Origin: Sthenelais limicola
Lineage: Eukaryota; Annelida; Polychaeta; Phyllodocida; Sigalionidae
NCBI GenBank assembly: GCA_942159475.1
Contig: OW804097.1
Coordinates: forward strand, 55,262,986 to 55,326,985
Length of the DNA stretch: 64,000 nucleotides
Direction of reading: 5' to 3'
Both the position numbers and the translations under genes were made by a program. The notes beneath the pieces were generated by a model that had not been told where the DNA came from, did not search any database, and saw only the letters and a program-made list of their open reading frames with translations. Shown here one piece after another: positions 44,373 to 55,600 of the stretch (the stretch's first letter is position 1; each line of letters begins with the position of its first letter).

Positions 44373-46650
44373 CATGTGTGTTGACTAAGATTCTTCCCCA
44401 ACTTCCACAGTAGCCCAATCCACAGCCTACTAGTGTACAGTTATGGTTAGGCAACTACTGCCTTCAGCTCACAGACTAGGGGTGGGAAGTGAAAGAAGGA
44501 CTGATGTATCCAGCAATGATGGGCAAGTCACCAACACCAGATTAACTGTTGATGATGATTAAATGTAATTAAATGTTCTGACTACAGACCAAAATAAAAC
44601 TTGTACTAAGTTCTATCAAACTTTGAGAATTATTCAAACACTGGTCAACCCTGCTCCCCCATCATCCAATTCATACCCCATCTCCACCATCACACTTCAT
44701 CTCACCACCACCATATGATTGAATAATGGCAACCACTGATATTTTGAAACCTCACTCTAATTATCTGTTCTCTCTGCTTGTTCAAAAGGACTGATTAGTA
44801 AATTCAGGAGACAGCGGAGGACCAGGAGACCATGTTTACCCAAGCTGTCCTGGCCTATATGGCTTATGCCAGACCAAATACCTGAATAAAATTTGTTAAG
44901 TTTCTGGGATAGCCATCTTGGATATATGTCAGGCAATGTTTGAAATTAATTTAAATGTCATCACTGTGTTGAAGCATACCCAAGAACCTGATAATAGCCA
45001 CTAGAAATTGGTGCTTATACCATGTTTCTATCAAAAGTTTTGACCTTTTACCAATATTTTCAGATTTTCAATGGTGGCCATCTTGGATATGAGTTGTCAT
45101 GTAATGTCTAACATGTTTTTAAATGTCATCACAGGATTGAGCATACCTGAATACCCCATAATAGGCCCAAAAACTGGCCTTATACCATGTTTCAATCAAA
45201 AGTTATGAAATTTTCCAAAATGTCAGATTTTCGGTGGCAGCCATCTTGGATATCTGTTATAAGGAAATGTCCAACATGATTTTAAATATCACCAGTGTGT
45301 TGGGTATACCTGAAAACCCCATTATAGACACCAAATACATCCATTTGCTATGTTCTGATCAAAAGTTACATTGATTTTTAGCTAGGCACTTACCCCATGG
45401 CAGCCATTTTGGAAAATGGCTATTTTCCCATATTTCCCAACGATAAATTTTTCTACATTTTTAGTATGTTGATACAGGGCCCTTGTGGGAAAGGATGGTG
45501 AAAACCGCATTCATGTGTGTTGACTAAGATTCTTCCCCAACTTCCACAGTAGCCCAATCCACAGCCTACTAGTGTACAGTTATGGTTAGGCAACTACTGC
45601 CTTCAGCTCACAGACTAGGGGTGGGAAGTGAAAGAAGGACTGATGTATCCAGCAATGATGGGCAAGTCACCAACACCAGATTAACTGTTGATGATGATTA
45701 AATGTAATTAAATGTTCTGACTACAGACCAAAATAAAACTTGTACTAAGTTCTATCAAACTTTGAGAATTATTCAAACACTGGTCAACCCTGCTCCCCCA
45801 TCATCCAATTCATACCCCATCTCCACCATCACACTTCATCTCACCACCACCATATGATTGAATAATGGCAACCACTGATATTTTGAAACCTCACTCTAAT
45901 TATCTGTTCTCTCTGCTTGTTCAAAAGGACTGATTAGTAAATTCAGGAGACAGCGGAGGACCAGGAGACCATGTTTACCCAAGCTGTCCTGGCCTATATG
46001 GCTTATGCCAGACCAAATACCTGAATAAAATTTGTTAAGTTTCTGGGATAGCCATCTTGGATATATGTCAGGCAATGTTTGAAATTAATTTAAATGTCAT
46101 CACTGTGTTGAAGCATACCCAAGAACCTGATAATAGCCACTAGAAATTGGTGCTTATACCATGTTTCTATCAAAAGTTTTGACCTTTTACCAATATTTTC
46201 AGATTTTCAATGGTGGCCATCTTGGATATGAGTTGTCATGTAATGTCTAACATGTTTTTAAATGTCATCACAGGATTGAGCATACCTGAATACCCCATAA
46301 TAGGCCCAAAAACTGGCCTTATACCATGTTTCAATCAAAAGTTATGAAATTTTCCAAAATGTCAGATTTTCGGTGGCAGCCATCTTGGATATCTGTTATA
46401 AGGAAATGTCCAACATGATTTTAAATATCACCAGTGTGTTGGGTATACCTGAAAACCCCATTATAGACACCAAATACATCCATTTGCTATGTTCTGATCA
46501 AAAGTTACATTGATTTTTAGCTAGGCACTTACCCCATGGCAGCCATTTTGGAAAATGGCTATTTTCCCCTATTTCCCAACGATAAATTTTTCTACATTTT
46601 TAGTATGTTGATACAGGGCCCTTGTGGGAAAGGATGGTGAAAACCGCATT
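44373..46650 (+). repeat. 1,139-bp tandem duplication (two copies)
   Basis: Copy 1 is 44373-45511 and copy 2 is 45512-46650, beginning with CATGTGTGTTGACTAAGATT. Copies are almost identical; one difference is TTTTCCCATATT versus TTTTCCCCTATT near the end. Each contains a spacer and one right-hand inverted-repeat arm. Confidence 0.93.
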
Positions 46651-46672
46651 TCTGTTCTAGTTTTTTTGACCT

Positions 46673-47530
46673 TTTTCATAAATTGACTGGACTAATAGCA
46701 CTTGGCCATGCCCACTGACTCTAGAACTACCAACTTGTATCCCGACCCTCGCTCGATTGTGTGAAAATGCTACCTCCCGACTTCCTATAGCCAGAAACAA
46801 TGTCTCCAGGCCTGTAGAGATTTAAGGTTGATTAGTTTAAGGTGTTAGTTTCCCTTGGAATGAAGGGATATGTGGAGTTTGGACCAGGAATGGTATGTCT
46901 TGGTTAGATTAGTTTAATTTTTCCCTTCATTTGAAGGGGTTAAGTATTTGAGCCTCAAGTATTATTCATATTATTTTTAAAATCTAACTTTAACATGTAT
47001 TAAAGCTATCCAATCAACGATAATTTTCAAGTCTTCAAAACTGTCATGATTCAGACCTAACTAAAAATGTAATTTTGTTTATGGCCACACCAAGAGGTCA
47101 GCTGCCTTGAGCAACTCACCTGACATATATAACCCCCGCTCACCTCATTACCCACTCCCACCATCCCACCCCTCAACCCCACACCACTCTCCCGCCCATC
47201 AAAAGTCAATTCTGACATTTGAGGCGGGGCAAATGAGGACTTTAAAACCTGTATTAGCGCAGTAGCTATCCAATCACTGATATACCATTTTTTATCTAAT
47301 CTGAGAGGCAGTGACTATAAAGTTAGGAGCACACATTTATTTTCTGTCAGTTGTTTCAATATGATGTTATTGCATTTGGTATATATAACATACCCACCAA
47401 TGTGTTCCCTACTTATTTCCATATTCATGGGTGAAAGTAGTGTCATGGCAAAAATACCGAAATATTCCTGGCAAGGGGAAAAAAGCATAGTAAAGGCAAC
47501 CCTGAATATTTTTTGAAAGCATATTTTAAA
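46673..47530. other. Intergenic, nothing recognised
   Basis: No coding or repeat structure recognised. Confidence 0.4.
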
Positions 47531-47534
47531 TGGT

Positions 47535-47650
47535 GCAGCCATAAGCAGTCTAGTGTTGGGTCGGCTCAGTGTGACTCCCATGAGTAGCATGATGTGGGTT
47601 CGAACCCAGGCGCGGCTGCAAGTGCACCTCCTCCCACAAAATACTAGGGG
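47535..47650 (+). repeat. tRNA-derived SINE or tRNA relic
   Basis: A near-perfect B box with T-arm stem (GGGTTCGAACCC, 47596-47607) lies 35 bases after an A-box-like TCGGCTCAGTGTGA (47561-47574). No full cloverleaf forms, so a SINE head is more likely than a working tRNA gene. Confidence 0.45.
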
Positions 47651-48620
47651 AATAGTCTCGGTGAAAATTATTAGCGGAATAGTCCCAGTAAAAAATTATC
47701 TTTAGAAAAGAAGAAAAAATTGCACAACGTAATAAGCTTTTAGCAAATATACTTTTATTCGTCAAAACAGCATAATATTTATAAAAATATATATTTTTTT
47801 TACTTTTATATGACAAAATCCAGACACACATGTAACATTTCTGACTCAATATAACAGCTCTTTGGAGGACGGAGGCACCGAGATTTAAGTTTTACTTCCA
47901 ATAAAGTAGGGGACAAATTTCAATATGAAATACCATCAATGTATAGCAGTAGACTGGATGTTCCGATAATTCAAGACCAAGTCTTTTTAAATGCTGAATA
48001 AAAAGGGAAGCATGGAAATAACGCTAAGGCATGCATGTTCTATAATGTAGCCTACCCAAGAGCATATTACAGATCGTACAATCAACACACCCGAGACCTA
48101 TCCAAATGCTAAATGAATAGAAATTAACATAAAAGTATAACCGCAAGTATTTGGCAAGTTAGCAAAACCCATAAACCTGATTTATAACACAAATTAATGC
48201 ACCAGTAGTAGCACCATAAACAGAAGTTGCATTTGCAATCCCGTACATCTAAAAAGAAGAATTATGGCTTTGATCAAAGTGTGTTTATGTGTGGACCAGA
48301 CTAATAAGTTTATGATAATTTTGGCCCCCATTTAAATGTACTCGACTTAGCTGACTCGATATCGTATCGTACACCCGGCGGTAGTTCAAAGGCATTAGAG
48401 CAGAGAAATACCAATTTTGACTAGACCAGTAAAGTCCTACAGTACACACAGAAATAGTACAGTAAGACTTGTACCTAAAGACACCTCGACATTGACACCC
48501 AGGGCAGTCACTTTGTTGTACATTGGGATAGGACCCTCCAATGAGGGAAACTTCCCACTATACTGGAGCCCAGTCCCGACAGTGCCATACTATATTCAAA
48601 CGGGCCAATGACACTCATAG
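47651..48620. other. Intergenic, nothing recognised
   Basis: No coding or repeat structure recognised. Confidence 0.4.
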
Positions 48621-48925
48621 AGAGAATGGGACGAGCCGGCAATAATCGAAAATTTATTGGACGAGATTCGTCCACATAAGCACGATGCCGTAGGCAGAGT
48701 GCTTATGTGGACGAATCAAGTCCAATACATTTTTCGATTATTGCAGGCGAGTTCCATTCTATATTTATTATATGGGCATAAAACTTGGTGCATAAAACTA
48801 TTAAAAGTGTATAAAAGTGGCCGAATTGGTGACGAAGTAGTTCATATAGGACGCGTCCTATATGAATATTTTTATAGCACCCCACTTATAGCACCTCCCA
48901 TATAGAATGCGCATATAATAAATTA
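48621..48925 (+). mobile_element. Foldback element copy 3
   Basis: A large palindrome at 48622-48760 with the same loop as copy 1, an ~80-bp spacer shared with copy 2, the 26-bp palindrome at 48841-48866 (centre GGACGCGTCC) and the TATAGCACCCCACTTATAGC block. This is probably the closest to a standard-length copy. Confidence 0.85.
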
Positions 48926-49643
48926 GTGTAAATAATGCTAAGGATCGATACACCTCTCCCCACTATATGCTTAGATGCTAAAACAGAAATATACCGGAGG
49001 GCCTCAAGTAAGGTACAAAAAGAGAAACTTTCAAACTGAACATACATTCAAGACATACACATGTATCTAAAAACATCTCAATGTATACGTAGTCAGAACA
49101 TCGCAAACTCCTAATAAAAGTTTTGATAAAATCAATGATGTGAAAAGAATGGATAGCGATGTATTCCTAGGTGTACAGGGCACAACGAGATTAAGAAAAT
49201 ATAATAGGATGTTTCCGATCATTAGCTGGTGTGCCACTAAATAAAAACCCTAAACACCATTGACTCATTTGAACTTGACTCCAACACAACTGAATAAGAA
49301 ATATTCCGATACACTTGGAAAGAATCTTCCACTGAAACACAGATTTGCCTTAGTGTGGAAATGACCACACATGAATCTGAATTGATCTGACTATCGGTAC
49401 TTTTTAAAAAATATATAAATGCAGCGAGTCACATTTTCAGGAATCAGATTTGTTCCAGTGTGCTGTGTCCAGCTTCTCAGGTCGTCGCTATATCCGTGCG
49501 AGGGAATGGCTAGGTAAAATGTTGAGTACTTAGACAGAAGCACAGGTAATAGGATGCCAGTAATGACAGGCTGAAATCCTGAAGAAGAGCATCATTCATG
49601 TTTATGGCGCCCATTCCCATATGCACCCAATAGGAGTCCAGAA
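48926..49643 (-). other. Probable 3' UTR side of the zinc-finger gene
   Basis: No clear minus-strand AATAAA is seen close to the stop codon. Nothing else is recognised. Confidence 0.35.
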
Positions 49644-52600
49644 TTAAGGTGGTAGTGGTGGTGGCGGTGGTGGTAAAAGTGGTAGTGGCGGTGGTAGTGG
49701 TGGCGGCGGTGGCGGTAGTAGATGTAGTGGAGGTGGTAGTGGTGGCGGAGGCGGTGGCGGTAGATGTAATGGAGGTGGTGGCGGTAATAGATGTAATAGT
49801 GGTAGTGGCAGTAGTGGTGGGGGTGGTGGCAGTAGTGGTGGTGGTGGTGGAGGTTGTGATAGTAGTGGTGGTGGTAGTGGTATTAGTGGTGGTGGTAGTG
49901 GTGGATTTGGTGGTAGTGATGGAGGCATAGGCGGTGGCGGTGGTGGTGGTAGTGATGGAGGCATAGGCGGCGGCGGTGGTGGAGGAGGTTGTTGGGGGGA
50001 ATTCAAGAAAGCTTGAGTAATGGCATCCTTGACAGTTTGTTTCAATTCTTTGCCTCGCTTAATCAAATCCTCCCTGTTAAGAATGACTGAATGGCGAATC
50101 CTCATGTGTTTGATAAGTTCGGAAGGGCGGTTATAACCTCGATAGCAGATCGGACAGGGATGGGGATGTATGCCTGTATGCTCTCGCCTATGGAGGATAA
50201 GAGTGTCAGGGCGACTGAACTTCTTGCCACAGATATTACACTCGGCCAGTTTCTCCCCAGTATGTGTCCACGAGTGGTACAGGAGATTTCTGGCCAGGAC
50301 GAACGCGTGGCCACAAATGGGGCAAACGTGTTTTTTCTGGGGCTTCCTCTTGGGCGGCCGAGAGGCAGTAAAAGGAGAACCAGAACTAGGAGGCATTGGT
50401 GAAGGCGTGTTTCCTTGGCCGACGTGTGGAACGATTGGAAAGCTATTGGGAACTGATGGTGTTTCTTGTTGAGATGATGACCCAGGGATGTTGTTTCCTT
50501 CACCCTCCTCTTGTTTTATCTCAGGGAAGCCACCAAGAATATAATTAGGCTGGTCACAACTGTACGAATCAGTGGAGGAACAGTCATAACTATCATCCAA
50601 ATTCATCCCACAGAAATCTAGGAGGGCCACACCTAACATCCTTCTTCCATTATTACGATCTGGTGTTGTCTGATCATGGTTAGGCTCCAGTTTAAGGTAC
50701 GGCACACATGGAAGTTCTTCTGGACCATTGGCAGTGACAGCAGCAGTAGAACCATAATCAGTCACTTGGGGCTTGCTTTCCTCTATGTAACCTCCGGTAG
50801 ACCCATTCTGAACAAGAGATCCAGAAGGCCAATTCTGAACAGGAGATCCGGTAGACCAATTCTGAGCAGGAGGCTCGAAAGGACTTCTGAGTTCATCTGA
50901 AATGGATTTCATGATTATTAGATTAATTAAAAATTGCTTCAGGCAAGGTACAAGGTACATTCAGAAATAAATTGAATACGGCTAGCAAAATATATATATG
51001 CAATTTAATATAGGACCGTCTAGTGAGTATATTGAGTTTAGGGTACATAATTATTATTTTTATTTCATCAAACTGAGATGACGTCTTCACTGACGACTTA
51101 TTGACATTTTTTTGTCAGGTTCAATTGTTCATTCAAAGCTAATTATACCGGGGGAAATAATAGAAATCAACTTCAATAATGATTGATGTACGGTGCAGGT
51201 AAAAACTTTCAAAACTGTTTCGCGGAGAAAAAAGTTCAATACCTCCGCCAAATTGATCTCCCCAATCCATTAAACTAAATTGTGATTAAAGTAACTGAAA
51301 CTATAGGTGACAAAACTTGAATTACCAGATGTTGCCGCTCCTCAAAGCATGTGTAAAATCTGATTCACTAATTTACTCAGAAGTTTCAAATGATTTATTT
51401 AAGAAAAGAATGGTACAAATGCCCCAACCTAAATAATGCCTCCAGGTAGGTTACTAATACGTTTTATAGGGATGTTTCCTGGGAATCCACAGTACCATTA
51501 GGTGTTAAACAGTCAATGTTTCATTCCAAGATCATTTTCAATCATTTTACTTCACTCTGCATATGAATAATGAGGCAATTATTATTAGACAAGCAGATAT
51601 GAAGGGGAATGTTTTATAAAAATCAATTAAAACAATGGAGATTTAACCTCAATCCAAATATCGGAAGTTTAAATTGACCTGAAGATACAAAAATAGTCCT
51701 TAAACCTAATGACTGGACACACCAACTGATAAAACAGGTGGTCTTTGTCACCCTATTCCAGTCCCCCTCCCCGCTCCATGTCCATACCCCTTTCCCTCCA
51801 GACCTGATGAGAGGGGGAAATCATGGACAAAATATTCCTTGGAAAGTTTTTGTCTGCACAGTACATCAAAACCAAAACCAAACTAAACACATCTTACAAT
51901 ACTTCTAGTAAGATTCATAGTTCTCAATATTCAGAGGGAGTAATTTAAGGATTGAACATAGATACCATACCCTCAAAGTTGTCATAAGTTGTCTCACTGC
52001 TTGGGACCAGCGAGTCACATGCAATTAGTGACGTCTCCTCATTGCTGTCCTCAATTGGTTTCATAGATTTAACTTCAGTGATGCATAACTCTGTTGGTTT
52101 GACCGATCTAACTTCAGTGATGCATAACTCTGTTGGTTTGACCGATCTAACTTCAGTGATGCATAACTCTGTTGGTTTGACCGATCTAACTTCAGTGATA
52201 CATAACTCTGTTGGTTTGATCGATCTAACTTCAGTAATGCACAAACCAGTGGCATTTTCACCACTGGTTGGTTTAACATGGTTCTCCGACTGAACAGCTT
52301 CTATGGAGTCTGGATTAAGTTTTCCTATCCTTGAGGTTATACCACCACAAACAATCATTTCATTGCTGACATTAGAAGAAAATTCAATTTTATTGTTTTC
52401 ATGATTTTCGCTCTGCCCAAGATCTGCTTGTGGAGAAGTGGCATCTGAAGGATAACCAAGTTCATCATCCTCATGATTTTCAAGCTTCCCAACGCCTAAT
52501 GGTATAGGAGTAGCGTTCTCAAGATCTGATGGTATAGGAGTAGCGTTCCCAAGATCTGATGGTATAGGAGTAGCGTTCCCAAGATCTGATGGTATAGGAG

Positions 52601-55600
52601 TAGCGTTTCCAAGATCTGATGGTATAGGAGTAGCGTTCCCAAGATCTGATGGTATAGGAGTAGCGTTCTCAAGATCTGATGGTATTGGAGTAGTTTTCCC
52701 GAGATCTGTTGGTATAGGAGTAGTGTTCTCAAGATCTGATGGTATTGGAGTAGTTTTCCCGAGATCTGTTGGTATAGGAGTAGTTTTCCCGAGATCTGTT
52801 GGTATAGGAGTAGTGTTCCCAAGATCAGATGGTATTGGAGTAGTTTTCCCAAGATCTGTTGGTATAGGAGTAGTGATCCCAAGATCTGTTGGCGTAGGAG
52901 TAGTGTTCCCGTGATCTGTTGGTGTAGGAGTAGTGTTCCCGTGATCTGTTGGTATAGGAGTAGTGTTCCCAAGATCAGATGGTATTGGAGTAGTTTTCCC
53001 AAGATCTGTTGGTATAGGAGTAGTGATCCCAAGATCTGTTGGCGTAGGAGTAGTGTTCCCGTGATCTGTTGGTGTAGGAGTAGTGTTCCCGAGATCTGTT
53101 GGTATAGGAGTAGTGTTCTCAAGATCTGCTGGTATAGGAGTAGTTTTCCCAAGATCTGTTGGTATAGGAGTAGTTTTCCCAAGATCTGTTGGTATAGGAG
53201 TAGTGTTCCCAAGATCTGTTGGTATAGGAGTATTATTTTCAAGATCTGACAGTATAGGAGTAGTGATCCCAAGATCTGATGCTGGAGAAGGAGGGAGTAC
53301 CTTACTGAGATCAATATTGGGATGAGACTGTCCAATATGAGAAACCAGAGCACCAAGTTCGATGAACTCCTCTGAACACAGGCACCGTCCAGTACTGAAA
53401 CACTTGTGTAAGTTCAGATGTGTGATAAAGTCTGTCAAATTGGTGAAGCTCAAATGACAAAAATGGCAGTGCACTAGTTCTGTCAGGATGGGAGACTCTT
53501 TCCTATGGCGACGGAGATGATTGTTAACACCTCTGAAATCAGCAAATGTTTTACCACAGAGTTGGCAAAAGAAATGTTTGAACCTAACTTTTGGTTGCAC
53601 CATGTATGTATAAGCCTCTGCGTCCCACGACGATGCCATAGAACACGAATTCTGTGTAGAGTGAATAGAGGAACTATCTTGGATAGAAGAAGTCACTGTT
53701 GTATCATCACCAGTTCCACATTCACAAGGCTCTCCCACTGACATGTCAGCATTAGTGGCTGCTTTGGGAGAAGTTCCTTGAGGAATGAAATGAGGGCGAC
53801 TTTCGAGAGGTGGGAGAAAAATATCTAAGTCAATTTCTTTAGAGTGAAATTTTCTTAAGTGAGTTATAAGCTTGTGTAACCTCACTGAGGATTTATGACA
53901 GAAACATCTCCCCCTGCTTAAATTCAAGTGTAGTTGCATGTGAACGTACAAGCGGGAATAATCATTGAAACACAGGTGGCAAAACATGCATTTCACACTG
54001 GAAGTAGACAAGTCCATTGTAAAATGCTTTTGGTAGTGGCTATACCCTCTGAGGTCCTTCATTTCGAAATCACATGCCTGACACTTGAATGGTTGGATGC
54101 GATCAGGGTGTACATAAATGTAAGCATAATCTTCAGCCCCTATAAGGTAAGGATTGTAGTCATGGTTTCGTTTTTCCACTTCCACAGAATAAGAAGTTTC
54201 TTCAAGGGCAGGTACATAAAAATCTCGTACCTTCAAGTGAACCTTCATATGTAATATAATACCCCTAACACTATGAAGGGCCTTTTTACACAAGGGGCAG
54301 TTGAACACAGTTTCTATGACATCATTCCTATGACGTTTTAAGTGCCGGAAATGGTCCTCAAAGTTAAGAGTTACATTGGGACAAACGGGACAATGTAGCA
54401 GTTGCTGTTCATGTGCCTTCGTCTTACTAGAAATGTGAGGTATATCGGTTGACAAAGGTACAGTTTCTTCATCTTTGGAGCAAGCCAATGTAGATTCCAT
54501 CAACTCATCCGTGCTACCTCCGCTTTCATTTGGAGAAGGTTCAAGTATGTTGTTAGATTCCGTTGGGCCTTGGTCAGCGATCGGCTCTTTCGTTGGTCCT
54601 TGATTGTCAGCCGTCTCTTCCTCTGGCTTGTCTGGTATACTTGAAGTTGACATTAATGAAGAGCGATCTTCCTGGTGGGGAGGAGCTACAGAACGTTGCC
54701 AGGATCTGTCATGAGGATCAATGCGCTGCAAATAGCTGCATGATGTGGCTACATTCGTATCTGGTTCTGGATAACTGACTGGGGTTTCAAGACTATGTGC
54801 AGTAACTACGTTATCTGGTTCTTGATGACTGACTGGGGCTTTAACACTATGCGCAGTAACCACATTTAATCTTGCCAACAAAGAGGGATTGTGGTATTGC
54901 ATGTGGAGTCTGAGCATGCCTTTGAACGGGAAGTACTTGTTACATACACCGCAAAAGTTCCCGTCATTTTGCTTGCGAGTGTTTTCTTCATTTTTGCCAT
55001 CTCCGTCTTCTCCAAGCAGGTTGCGTTTATCCTTGGGTGATTCACTTGGTATATTACAATTCAAAGTGCCCTCCGGGGATTCACTGGGGCTTACGGAATG
55101 GAAAGTATCCTCTGGTGATTCACTGGGCATAATAGAATCCAATGCGTCCATAGGTGGTTCACTGGGCATAAAATAAGTCACGGTGTCCTTGGGTGATTCA
55201 CTGGGCCCAACGGAATTCACTGTGTCCTTGGGTGATTCACTGGGCACAACAGAATTCACTGTGTCCTTAGGTGATTCACAGGCCACAACAGAATTCACTG
55301 TGTCTTTAGGTGGTTCACTGGGTCTTACAGTGATGGATGTACTGGTTCTGTCACGGAGAACAATATTTGATATCTTGGTTGGTGTGGACTCTTTCATTGC
55401 TTTCTCACAAGCCTCATTTTCCTTGGTGCCACTCACAGAACTAGCATTATCACTTGGGTTCGGGCTGGCTTCCCTTTGCTTCACACACCCATTTTCTCCT
55501 GTTCCTTGTCTTAGGACCAAACTACATGGATCATTACATTCCTCTGTGTCCATCAGGCAGCTCTTCTTATTGTCATTAGCACAGTTGGCATACGATTCTG

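Larger units (their letters stand above)
42045..46672. mobile_element. Long-inverted-repeat element with subterminal tandem repeats and decayed cargo gene
   Basis: The left arm starts near 42045 (AAAAAAACTAGAACAGAAATG). The right end near 46672 is its reverse complement. Each arm is about 600-730 bp and built of roughly 164-bp tandem units (CTGACAA landmarks at 42351, 42515 and 42678). Every unit has ATCCAAGATGGCC and a CATGTTAGACAT-like block. The right arm occurs twice because of a 1,139-bp direct duplication. Between the arms lies the relic gene at 43060-44260. The architecture resembles Foldback/Galileo-type DNA transposons. No transposase is recognised. Confidence 0.75.

Noticed and set aside
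47596..47607. Functional tRNA gene
   Set aside because: The T-arm is clear but I cannot form the acceptor and anticodon arms, so only a relic or SINE is claimed.
49649..49930. Val-rich plus-strand ORF
   Set aside because: It is the antisense of the polyproline-coding tract.
52496..53356. Long alternative-frame ORFs over the 30-bp repeats on both strands
   Set aside because: The repeat length is a multiple of three, so all stop-free frames stay open; the true frame is the one continuous with the zinc fingers.
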